Below are positions 15,887 to 22,882 of a stretch of 39,070 nt of DNA, one piece after another. The translations under genes were made by a program, and so were the position numbers. How positions within the stretch are numbered: the stretch's first letter is position 1; each line of letters begins with the position of its first letter. Origin of the DNA: Eubacterium sp. UBA5416 (GTDB lineage Bacteria; Bacillota; Clostridia; Lachnospirales; Lachnospiraceae). Location of the stretch: positions 7,706 to 46,775 of the forward strand of contig DHNM01000062.1 of assembly GCA_002409525.1 (NCBI GenBank), written 5' to 3'. Under the pieces are notes generated by a model, which saw only the letters and a list, made by a program, of their open reading frames with translations, had not been told where the DNA came from and made no database searches.

Positions 15887-16387
15887 ATGATCGCACTTAC
15901 TGTAAAAAGCCTGAAAGTTTTTATGAATAGTCTCTTAATTTCTGATACTTTTGACCACTTTCTGGTTTCGGAGGCGTCAATCACCACCTTTACCACATTT
16001 TCTATAGACGGAATTCTTCACCCTGATTTTTACGGCTCTGATATTTCTGATAAATTACAGGAATCGGACAGATCCCAGGTTTTCTGGAAAGAGATCAAAG
16101 CCTATTGTTTCTCAGTCATAAAGGGAAAGCACACTCCTCTTTCATTCAAATTTGTACTTCAGCTCCCAAAAGAGGAAGCTGAAAAGCTGATCATGAAAAG
16201 CTATCTGAATATAGAGAAGCAGGATCTCTTCGGGCTCTTTCTGAACTGCCAATACAACGGTGAAACACTGACGCTTACCACAGGTACTTCTCTTCGTGTA
16301 TTTACACTGGACAAATCACTGGATGAGGCTTGGGATCAGATGCTAAAAGCCTTCCTGGCCGAGAGGAATATAGATGTAGACGAGTAA
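15887..16387 (+). CDS. DUF5721-like protein
   Basis: 166-aa soluble protein starting MIALTVKSLKVFMNSLLISD, with no membrane segment or signal peptide. It resembles the DUF5721 family of Lachnospiraceae, of unknown function. Visible features are an FDHFLVSEASITTF segment near the start and a mixed strand/helix C-terminal part (LTLTTGTSLRVFTLDKSLDEA). The start codon follows the corA stop by one base, so the two are translated from one message. A strong terminator follows. A role linked to CorA is inference from this coupling. Confidence 0.78.
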   Translation: MIALTVKSLKVFMNSLLISDTFDHFLVSEASITTFTTFSIDGILHPDFYGSDISDKLQESDRSQVFWKEIKAYCFSVIKGKHTPLSFKFVLQLPKEEAEKLIMKSYLNIEKQDLFGLFLNCQYNGETLTLTTGTSLRVFTLDKSLDEAWDQMLKAFLAERNIDVDE

Positions 16388-16408
16388 TTCGCACCATAGC
16401 AAAACATC

Positions 16409-16452
16409 GCAAAAGAGCCGAAATCCTTCTCATTGGACCTCGGCTCTTTTGC
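16409..16452 (+). terminator. Bidirectional terminator between the DUF5721-like gene and htpG
   Basis: GCAAAAGAGCCGA (16409-16421) pairs perfectly with TCGGCTCTTTTGC (16440-16452). The 13-bp stem carries an A-run on the left and a T-run on the right, so it can stop both convergent genes. Confidence 0.85.
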
Positions 16453-16495
16453 TATTCTTTCCTATCTATCATATCAGATTCAAAATATTCGATTT

Positions 16496-18664
16496 TTACT
16501 GAGCAATCAGCATCATAATTTCATTGCTCCGATTGATAAACTTTGTCATCTGGTCCGGTGCCAGCTGTTTATTGCCCAGGCATGCCAGATCGTACAGTTG
16601 TTCGCAGATCATGGATGCATGTTCTCCATCGGCATGTTCGAACAGATATTTCACAAGCGGATGATTTGCATTCAGTACAAGGTTTTCTGTACCGCCGACC
16701 ATCGACGGGTCAGCCCCGGCCATACCATACATCTTCATCATCTCCTGCATACGCCGCGTTTCTTCTGATATTGTAAGCATAGATGAAATATTCTGATTCT
16801 TCAGATTCTCTACCTTCACTTCGAGATTGGACTTGTTTAACGTTTTCTTAAATAAGTCATTTAACGCGGTTGTCTCTTCAGCAAGATTTGCGGAATCACC
16901 CTTCATCTCTTCTGTCAGATCAGCATCGATTCTCTGAAACTTTACCTCTTCATTTGTACGTTCGATATGAGAGATAAACGCAGAATCTATATTATGTTTT
17001 AAAATCACCGCATCTTTATTCTCTTCGCGGAACATATTGATGTACTGACTCTGCTGCGCCTCATCTGTCACATAATAAACTGTAGTCTTATCAGGCTCTT
17101 TTTCTTCTTTTTCATCCGAAGATTCTTTTTCTTCTGAAGACTCATTTTCATCTGGAGATTCTTTTTCATCTGGAGATTCTTTTTCATCTGGAGATTCTTT
17201 TTCCGAAGAGTCCTTCGCTTCATCGTCTGATTCTCTGGTCTCATTCGTCTCGGCCGCTGTCTCATCAGCCTCTTCCGGTTTTTTATTCTCTTCGATGCAG
17301 TCAGAGAGAGTCAGATACTTTCCATCTATATTCTTATAGAGAATATAGTCAAACATCTTCTTGGAGAATTTTTCATCCTTAATGCATCCGAATTTAATAA
17401 ATGGATTAATATCGTCCCAGTATTTCTCGTAATTTTCACGGTCAGTCTTACACATGCCACTTAACTTGTCCGCTACCTTTTTAGAGATATATTCTGCAAT
17501 TTTCTTTACGAATCCATCATTCTGCAGTGCGCTTCTTGAAACATTAAGCGGGAAGTCCGGACAGTCAATCACACCTTTTAAGAGCATCAGATATTCCGGA
17601 ATTACCTCTTTGATATTATCCGCGATAAATACCTGATTATTGTACAATTTGATCGTTCCCTCTATGGAATCGTACTCTGTATTAATCCGCGGGAAATACA
17701 AGATACCTTTCAAATTAAACGGATAATCCATATTCAGATGAATCCAGAATAACGGCTCACGGTAATCATTGAATACCTTGCGGTAGAATTCTTTATATTC
17801 CTCATCGGTACACTCATTCGGATGTTTTGTCCAGAGAGGGTGAATATCACTGATAGAAACCGGACGTTTGTTGATTTTAACCTTCTCTTTTGCAGGGGAT
17901 ACTTCTACGACTTCTTTCTCGCCTTTTTCGTTTTCACGCTCTTCTGTCTTGGCATCCTCGTGTACATGCTCAACTACGACATCGTCTTCTCTTAAATCAC
18001 TCTCATCGATTGTCTCATATTCCTGAGGTGCATCTGCCTTGGAAAGGAATATCTCAACCGGCATAAATGAACAGTACTTTTCCAGGACTTCGCGCATACG
18101 GTATTCATTTGCAAACTCCAGACAGTCTTCATTCAGAAATAATGTGATTTCCGTACCGACTGTATCCTTTGTACCGTCTTTCATCTCATATTCGGTGCTT
18201 CCATCGCATTCCCAATGTACAGGAACACTGTCAGGCTGGCAGGAAAGCGTATCGATATGAACATCATCCGCAACCATGAATGCCGAGTAAAAGCCCATAC
18301 CAAAGTGACCAATAATCTGATCCTTGTCTGTCTTATCTTTATATTTCTCTAAAAACTCAGTTGCACCGGAAAATGCAATCTGTGTAATATACTCTTCCAC
18401 CTCTTGTGCCGTCATCCCGATACCATTATCAATGAACTTTAACGTCTTATCCTCTGGATTGACAATAACATCGATCTCGGGCTTATAGTCCTCAGGAAAC
18501 TGATAGTCACCTATCACTTCAAGCTTTTTTAGTTTTGTAATGGCATCACATCCATTTGATATCATCTCACGTGCAAAAATATCGTGATCGGAATACATCC
18601 ATTTTTTAATAATCGGAAAAATATTATCGCTGTTAATCGAAAGATTTCCATGTTTCTCTGCCAT
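16496..18664 (-). CDS. htpG: Chaperone HtpG (Hsp90) with acidic insertions
   Basis: 722-aa Hsp90 homologue, longer than the usual 620-640 aa. The N-terminal ATPase shows EMISNGCDAITK, DNGIGMTAQEV and the lid GHFGMGFYSAFMVAD. The middle domain shows LNVSRSALQ with the catalytic arginine. Extra length comes from two charged segments: about residues 209-262 (Lys/Glu-rich, at the N-M junction) and about 458-526 (acidic, including a repeated ESPDEK unit) before VYYVTDEAQQSQY. The reading frame is intact through both. AAAGGAG lies 9 bp before the ATG. It is preceded by its own promoter and a CIRCE operator, so HrcA control is expected. The chaperone function should be intact; the role of the inserts is unknown. 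Confidence 0.93.
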   Translation of the reverse strand: MAEKHGNLSINSDNIFPIIKKWMYSDHDIFAREMISNGCDAITKLKKLEVIGDYQFPEDYKPEIDVIVNPEDKTLKFIDNGIGMTAQEVEEYITQIAFSGATEFLEKYKDKTDKDQIIGHFGMGFYSAFMVADDVHIDTLSCQPDSVPVHWECDGSTEYEMKDGTKDTVGTEITLFLNEDCLEFANEYRMREVLEKYCSFMPVEIFLSKADAPQEYETIDESDLREDDVVVEHVHEDAKTEERENEKGEKEVVEVSPAKEKVKINKRPVSISDIHPLWTKHPNECTDEEYKEFYRKVFNDYREPLFWIHLNMDYPFNLKGILYFPRINTEYDSIEGTIKLYNNQVFIADNIKEVIPEYLMLLKGVIDCPDFPLNVSRSALQNDGFVKKIAEYISKKVADKLSGMCKTDRENYEKYWDDINPFIKFGCIKDEKFSKKMFDYILYKNIDGKYLTLSDCIEENKKPEEADETAAETNETRESDDEAKDSSEKESPDEKESPDEKESPDENESSEEKESSDEKEEKEPDKTTVYYVTDEAQQSQYINMFREENKDAVILKHNIDSAFISHIERTNEEVKFQRIDADLTEEMKGDSANLAEETTALNDLFKKTLNKSNLEVKVENLKNQNISSMLTISEETRRMQEMMKMYGMAGADPSMVGGTENLVLNANHPLVKYLFEHADGEHASMICEQLYDLACLGNKQLAPDQMTKFINRSNEIMMLIAQ
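17109..17198 (-). repeat. 18-bp tandem repeat inside htpG
   Basis: Five 18-bp units: three identical copies of TTTTCATCTGGAGATTCT (17145-17198) and two diverged ones (17109-17144). Because the unit is a multiple of three it encodes repeated KESPDE-type hexapeptides and keeps the frame. Such repeats can change copy number by slippage. Confidence 0.9.
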
Positions 18665-18766
18665 GGTTTTACACTCCTTTATCTTTTATTCCTTTTTTTC
18701 GGGCTTCAAAAGTCATCTTGCATCCTGCAGACAGGAAACGATTGGCCTATGACCCTGATATCATCT

Positions 18767-18795
18767 ATCTTAGTCCTTCCAGAGGCAAAAGTCAA
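18767..18795 (-). promoter_or_regulatory. Promoter of htpG
   Basis: On the minus strand, -35 TTGACT (18790-18795), a 17-bp spacer and -10 TAAGAT (18767-18772). The leader is about 95 nt. The -35 box starts 7 bp after the CIRCE element. Confidence 0.7.
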
Positions 18796-18802
18796 TAGAA
18801 AA

Positions 18803-18829
18803 TTAGCACTCATTCAAAATGAGTGCTAA
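18803..18829 (-). promoter_or_regulatory. CIRCE operator (HrcA site) upstream of htpG
   Basis: TTAGCACTC, 9 bp, GAGTGCTAA: a perfect match to the consensus CIRCE operator bound by the repressor HrcA. It lies immediately upstream of the htpG promoter. The spacer is also self-complementary, extending the palindrome to 13 bp per arm (18802-18830) with a 3-nt loop. It starts 16 bp after the aldehyde dehydrogenase stop. Confidence 0.95.
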
Positions 18830-18845
18830 TAATCAGATGTGATGA

Positions 18846-20216
18846 CTACCCGAAAAACTTACGGATTACCTTTTCTTTTATTTTTCCGTAGGGCGGATAT
18901 CTAAAAGGGATATCTATCAGCGTAGATTTATTCATAATACTTTTACTATGGGTAAATGTATCATAGGATTTTCTGCCATGATAACTCCCCATGCCACTGT
19001 ATCCGACTCCTCCGAATCCCATACGGGAAGTTGCCAGGTGAACGATGGTATCATTCACACATCCACCGCCAAAAGACAGATCCAGTATCTCCCGTTCCAC
19101 CCTGCGGCTTTTGGTAAACAGGTAGAGTGCCAGAGGCTTTTCTCTTTTTGTGATAAACTCTTTTGCCTCATCCAGGGTATTGTATGTCAGAATCGGAATC
19201 AGCGGTCCGAAAATCTCCTCCAGCATCACCGGATCATGTTCATTCACGGGATATAAAATTGTCGGTTCAATTTTAAGAGCATCTTTTTGATATCTACCGC
19301 CTGAATATACTTCGCTGCCGTTTAGTAGTTTTATCAGTCTGTCAAAATGCTTCTCATTTACAATTCTGGGGTAATCCGGGTTTGTAAATACATCATCCCC
19401 GTACATTGTCCCGATCCAGTGTTTCATATATTTAAGGAACTTCTCTCTCACTGTTGCCTGTACAAGAACGTAGTCCGGTGCGACACATGTCTGCCCTGAA
19501 TTCAGAAACTTGCCGAATACAATCCGTTTTGCTGAAAGCTTCAAGTCAGCCGATTCTTCCACGACGCAGGGACTTTTTCCGCCAAGTTCCAGCGAAACAG
19601 GGGTCAGATATTCGGAAGCCTTTTGCATCACAAGTTTACCTACGCTGACGCTTCCGGTAAAGAATATATAGTCAAACCTCTGGTTCAGAAGATTCGTATT
19701 TTCTTCCCGTCCGCCTTCCACAACTGCTATATACTTTTCAGGGAAAGCTTCCAAAAGCAGCCGGCGAATCACGGTCGAAGTAGACGGTGCATATGCGGAT
19801 GGCTTGATGATACAGCAGTTTCCGGCTGCAATCGCACCAATCAGAGGGTCAATACTCAGCATAAAGGGATAATTCCACGGCGCCATGATAAGAACCAGAC
19901 CATATGGCTCGGATTTCACAAAACTTCTGGATGGAAACTGTGCCAGAGGGCTTAAAACCTCTTCGTCCTTATCCCACGAGCACAGATGGCTTTTTACATA
20001 AGAAAGTTCTGAGTAAACCATACCCACTTCGGTCATATAAGATTCACAATTTGATTTTCCAAGATCTTCCTTCAGTGCCTGCTGTATCAGCTCTTCATGG
20101 CTTCTGACTGTCCTTTCCAGCCGTACCAGAGCCTTTAGACGAAAATCAAGAGATTTCGTCTTCCCCGAATCGAAAAATCCTCTCTGTTCTACAACAAGTT
20201 TCTCAACTGTCTTCAT
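18846..20216 (-). CDS. Aldehyde dehydrogenase (class 3-like, NAD(P)-dependent)
   Basis: 456-aa aldehyde dehydrogenase that oxidises aldehydes to acids. The short length and FTGSVSVGKLVMQKAS motif place it with the ALDH3/YwdH-like group. The catalytic cysteine is Cys244 in NSGQTCVAPDYV and the general base is Glu210 in SLELGGKSP. APWNYPF (112-118) and KPSAYAPS (138-145) form the cofactor site. The C-terminus FGGVGYSGMGSYHG-(KSYDTFTH) is typical. GGAGG precedes the ATG. It is the third gene of a run with the HAD phosphatase and the small acidic protein. The natural aldehyde is unknown. Confidence 0.9.
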   Translation of the reverse strand: MKTVEKLVVEQRGFFDSGKTKSLDFRLKALVRLERTVRSHEELIQQALKEDLGKSNCESYMTEVGMVYSELSYVKSHLCSWDKDEEVLSPLAQFPSRSFVKSEPYGLVLIMAPWNYPFMLSIDPLIGAIAAGNCCIIKPSAYAPSTSTVIRRLLLEAFPEKYIAVVEGGREENTNLLNQRFDYIFFTGSVSVGKLVMQKASEYLTPVSLELGGKSPCVVEESADLKLSAKRIVFGKFLNSGQTCVAPDYVLVQATVREKFLKYMKHWIGTMYGDDVFTNPDYPRIVNEKHFDRLIKLLNGSEVYSGGRYQKDALKIEPTILYPVNEHDPVMLEEIFGPLIPILTYNTLDEAKEFITKREKPLALYLFTKSRRVEREILDLSFGGGCVNDTIVHLATSRMGFGGVGYSGMGSYHGRKSYDTFTHSKSIMNKSTLIDIPFRYPPYGKIKEKVIRKFFG

Positions 20217-20254
20217 ATTATGCGCACCTCCACTTTAGTCAGTGAATGTCGGGA

Positions 20255-20518
20255 TCAGCCCTCAACGATGAGATACGTTCCATCCGGCAGGGGAAAAACC
20301 TCAGATGCCTCTTCAAGGTCCTCATCCTCCATATCATTGACATCCATACCACTCTCTTCCAGAAAGGTACGCACATCATCAATTGTATCGGCAGTCACTG
20401 CCATACAATCTTCCAGAAAGGCCTCGGCCTCTTCCGGGTTTTCTGCCACATCCTCATTATAAAGCTGTCTCTGATTTTTTAAAAACGTATCCAGACATTC
20501 GTCGCTATATTCATTCAT
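20255..20518 (-). CDS. Small acidic protein of unknown function
   Basis: 87-aa, very acidic protein (many Glu and Asp, notably in DVAENPEEAEAFLEDCMAV and MDVNDMEDEDLEEAS) ending FPLPDGTYLIVEG. No membrane segment, signal or catalytic motif is seen. AAGGAGA lies upstream of the ATG. It stands between the Gph-like phosphatase (33 bp upstream) and the aldehyde dehydrogenase (38 bp downstream) in the same direction, so it is probably co-transcribed. I do not recognise the family. Confidence 0.68.
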   Translation of the reverse strand: MNEYSDECLDTFLKNQRQLYNEDVAENPEEAEAFLEDCMAVTADTIDDVRTFLEESGMDVNDMEDEDLEEASEVFPLPDGTYLIVEG

Positions 20519-20551
20519 TTTTCAATTTCTCCTTCGTATTACATTACACTT

Positions 20552-21205
20552 TTACGCAATCAGGTTCAGAACCTGTAAAGGACTGTCGATCGTCATATCT
20601 GCATGATTATCTTCCAGTTCTTTTCTGGGGCGAAATCCCCATGTAACGCCAACGGTAAACATACCGGCTGCTCTGCCGGTTTTCATATCAGTATTTGTAT
20701 CCCCAAAATACAAAACCTCATCCCTGTTTACGCCAAATTTCTCTGCTATTGTAAGGGTGCCCGTCGGATTCGGCTTTTTTGGTACCTCATCTGACTGTCC
20801 CTGAATCCAGTCAAAGGTGGCCCGTCCAAAGATACGCGTCACCACGGAAATAGCGGCTTTATGAGGTTTGTTGGACAAAACCGCTATCAAAATCTTTTTT
20901 TTCTTAAGCTTTTCCAGCAGCTCCGGAATTTCGGGATACGGTTTTACATGATATAGCGCATGATCATTAAAATAATCTCTGGTCATGGGAATACCTTCTT
21001 TCATATGCAGGCCGTCGACGTCCCCCGCTGCAAAAAGAGCCCTTTTCAATGCCTGATCTATTCCGTCCCCGGCATAATAATTATATTCTTCAACCGGACG
21101 CGGTGCAAAACCCAGATTGTTTAGTGTGTGATTTACTCCATGTGCAATCGATTCAACCGTGTCGGCTAAAGTACCATCCAAATCAAAAATACATGCTTTT
21201 ATCAT
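20552..21205 (-). CDS. HAD hydrolase, phosphoglycolate phosphatase-like
   Basis: 217-aa HAD-superfamily phosphatase of the Gph/PgpP type. Motif I is FDLDGTLADT (nucleophile Asp8), motif II is in AVLSNKPHK, the motif III lysine is in VPKKPNP, and motif IV is YFGDTNTDMKTG. The helical cap follows motif I, as in subfamily IA. Probable substrates are 2-phosphoglycolate or similar small phosphates, not decidable here. AAAGGG lies 6 bp before the ATG. It heads the run to the acidic protein and aldehyde dehydrogenase genes, and is divergent from a second HAD gene. Confidence 0.88.
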   Translation of the reverse strand: MIKACIFDLDGTLADTVESIAHGVNHTLNNLGFAPRPVEEYNYYAGDGIDQALKRALFAAGDVDGLHMKEGIPMTRDYFNDHALYHVKPYPEIPELLEKLKKKKILIAVLSNKPHKAAISVVTRIFGRATFDWIQGQSDEVPKKPNPTGTLTIAEKFGVNRDEVLYFGDTNTDMKTGRAAGMFTVGVTWGFRPRKELEDNHADMTIDSPLQVLNLIA

Positions 21206-21270
21206 TCAAAACCCTTTCTTTCATATTTCTAAAAAAGTCAAAGCCTCAATGGAGGCATTGCTTTTCTTTC

Positions 21271-21300
21271 AGTATATCACGCGTGGGTTTACAGTTGCAA
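21271..21300 (-). promoter_or_regulatory. Promoter of the Gph-like HAD operon
   Basis: On the minus strand, -35 TTGCAA (21295-21300), an 18-bp spacer and -10 TATACT (21271-21276). The leader contains a small GCCTC/GAGGC hairpin near 21243-21256. The palindromic -35 box is shared with the plus-strand promoter. Confidence 0.55.
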
Positions 21301-21323
21301 GATGTGATTTTTTCAATTATACT
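21295..21323 (+). promoter_or_regulatory. Promoter of the Cof-type HAD gene
   Basis: -35 TTGCAA (21295-21300), a 17-bp spacer and -10 TATACT (21318-21323). The leader is about 34 nt and includes AAGGAG. Confidence 0.7.
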
Positions 21324-21363
21324 GATCTTTGCAGCAAACAATATTCATCATTTAAGGAGATTT

Positions 21364-22179
21364 ATGAAACCCAAAATACTATTTACTGATTTAGATGATA
21401 CTTTATTGAATTCGAAAAAAATCGTCTCGAAAGATAACCGGGAGGCTATAGACCTGATGCTGGATGCGGGACATAAATTGGTACTGAACACAGGCAGGCC
21501 TCTGCTCAGCTGTAAAAGCGTGACAGACCAGCTGGACCTCAAAAGAAACGGATGTTTTATTTCGTCATTCAATGGCGGCCTCATCTATGACTGTTATACC
21601 GGGAAGACACTTTATAAACGCACGATCTCTTTGGAATATACAAGACATATCTTTAAAGAGACGGCGCGAGCGGGAATTTACTGCCAGACTTATTCCAATG
21701 AAGGCGTTCTTGCGAGAGAAATGACCTCTGAGCTCTCACATTACGTCAGCGAGACTCATACTCCATATAAAATCGTTCAGGATCTTCCGGATCATCTCAG
21801 GGATGAGCCTGTAAAAATTCTGGCAGTACATATGTCCGATAACCGCAGTGTGCTTGATGCTTACCGCACAAGACTCAGTGGATGGGCCAGAAAAAAGGTG
21901 TCCACGTTTTATTCAGATCCATGGTATCTCGAACACGTTCCTTACGGTATCTCCAAGGGATCAGCCATTTCTTTTCTCTGTAAACATCTGAATATCCCCA
22001 TCTCCTCTACACTTGCAGTTGGAGATGAAGAGAATGACATCGCCATGATCCGCACAGCACATATTGGAGCGGCAATGTCAAATGCGACATCGCAAGTTAA
22101 AACCTGTTCCAATTATATTACAAAAAATGACTGTAATCACAGCGGAGTTGCCGAAGTTATTCATCGCTACATCATATAA
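21364..22179 (+). CDS. Cof-type HAD-IIB family phosphatase
   Basis: 271-aa HAD hydrolase of the Cof/IIB subfamily, which dephosphorylates sugar phosphates, FMN or pyridoxal phosphate. Motif I is LFTDLDDTLLNS, motif II is NTGRPL, the C2 cap sits in the middle, motif III is the lysine in YGISKGSAI, and motif IV is AVGDEENDIAMI. The open frame reaches back to 21049, but AAGGAGATTT directly precedes the ATG at 21364 and MKPKILFTDLDDT is the normal family N-terminus. The upstream part is therefore rejected. The substrate is unknown. Confidence 0.9.
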   Translation: MKPKILFTDLDDTLLNSKKIVSKDNREAIDLMLDAGHKLVLNTGRPLLSCKSVTDQLDLKRNGCFISSFNGGLIYDCYTGKTLYKRTISLEYTRHIFKETARAGIYCQTYSNEGVLAREMTSELSHYVSETHTPYKIVQDLPDHLRDEPVKILAVHMSDNRSVLDAYRTRLSGWARKKVSTFYSDPWYLEHVPYGISKGSAISFLCKHLNIPISSTLAVGDEENDIAMIRTAHIGAAMSNATSQVKTCSNYITKNDCNHSGVAEVIHRYII

Positions 22180-22222
22180 ATATAAAAGAATATAGTTTTT
22201 TTGCTTTCTTTTTCTTTAAAAC

Positions 22223-22261
22223 AGTGTATACTATGTAAGTATAGTGTTGTATCTATACACT
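22223..22261. promoter_or_regulatory. Inverted repeat around the -10 region of the LEA-like gene
   Basis: AGTGTATA (22223-22230) and TATACACT (22254-22261) form an 8-bp inverted repeat. A nested TATACT/AGTATA pair (22227-22232, 22238-22243) includes a TATACT that can serve as the -10 box. The -35 region is poor. This may be an operator or an alternative-sigma promoter. Confidence 0.4.
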
Positions 22262-22296
22262 TAAGACCTTTTCAATTGAAAGGAGTTATATTCTTT

Positions 22297-22812
22297 ATGT
22301 CAAAAAAAGTCGGAAAAACTATTGCCGGAATAGCGTGTGCAGGCGTTGCTGCCGGTGCAGTGCTCGCATATCTGAAATCTTTGAAAGACAGTGATACGTC
22401 CCGTGAAAATGATTTTGATGATTTCTCGGACGAGTTTGAGACACACGAACGCAGTTACACTACGATTCCAAAAGATATGGAGCGGACAGCTGAAACTGTC
22501 AAGAAAAAGGCGAGGGATGTTGCTGAAGACGTAAAATCTGCTGCAAAGGACATATCTGAGGATATTAATCCAAAAGATCCTTCTGATCATATGAAGGACG
22601 CAGCCGAGAATACCATGGAAGCTGCCGAACATGTGAAAGACGCGGCCAAAGGTACAGCCGAACATGTGAAAGACGCGGCCGAAGGTACAGCCGAACATGT
22701 GAAAGACGCAGCCGAAGGTACAGCCGAACATGCAAAAGAGAATGTCAAAGACGCCGTTAAAAAGGCAGAAGACATTTCGGACGAAATTTTCAAAACCGAT
22801 AAAACTGAATAA
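22297..22812 (+). CDS. Membrane-anchored protein with LEA-like 11-residue repeats
   Basis: 171-aa protein: one N-terminal hydrophobic helix (AGIACAGVAAGAVLAYL, about residues 9-25), an acidic stretch, then a Lys/Glu/Ala helix-forming region. Three and a half near-identical 11-residue repeats of the form EHVKDAAEGTA follow. The 11-residue period and composition resemble group 3 LEA proteins and YtxH-like stress proteins, which form amphipathic helices under drying or osmotic stress. That role is inference. The open frame goes back to 22201, but AAAGGAG (22279-22285) points to the ATG at 22297, which also begins a sensible anchor. It is monocistronic. Confidence 0.78.
   Translation: MSKKVGKTIAGIACAGVAAGAVLAYLKSLKDSDTSRENDFDDFSDEFETHERSYTTIPKDMERTAETVKKKARDVAEDVKSAAKDISEDINPKDPSDHMKDAAENTMEAAEHVKDAAKGTAEHVKDAAEGTAEHVKDAAEGTAEHAKENVKDAVKKAEDISDEIFKTDKTE
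22627..22725 (+). repeat. 33-bp tandem repeat coding for 11-residue units
   Basis: Three consecutive 33-bp copies beginning GAACATGTGAAAGACGC at 22627, 22660 and 22693, almost identical in DNA, plus a diverged partial copy from 22726. The near identity suggests recent duplication and possible copy-number variation. Confidence 0.93.
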
Positions 22813-22835
22813 TGCAGCCGGTGAAACGGCATAAA

Positions 22836-22879
22836 AATAGCAGCTGCTATTAGAATCAGGTTCTAATTCAGCTGCTATT
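22836..22879 (-). terminator. Terminator between the LEA-like gene and glnS
   Basis: AATAGCAGCTG (22836-22846) pairs perfectly with CAGCTGCTATT (22869-22879), with an inner ATTAGAA/TTCTAAT pairing. On the minus strand it is followed by TTTTTA, so it ends glnS. It is likely also used by the convergent LEA-like gene. Confidence 0.82.
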
Positions 22880-22882
22880 CGT

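Noticed and set aside
17068..17265. A Lys/Met-rich minus-strand frame within htpG
   Set aside because: It is an alternative frame of the 18-bp repeat. The htpG frame is continuous through it.
21049..21363. N-terminal extension of the Cof-type HAD gene
   Set aside because: It overlaps the divergent Gph-like gene and the promoters. AAGGAG and the standard N-terminus mark 21364.
22627..22725. 33-bp repeats considered as a CRISPR array
   Set aside because: The units are directly adjacent with no spacers and encode protein repeats.
22300..22731. A 143-codon minus-strand frame with repeated FGCTFG-type units
   Set aside because: The repeats are the complement of the LEA-like gene's 33-bp repeats. 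The plus frame has a good ribosome site and a sensible anchor; this one has neither.
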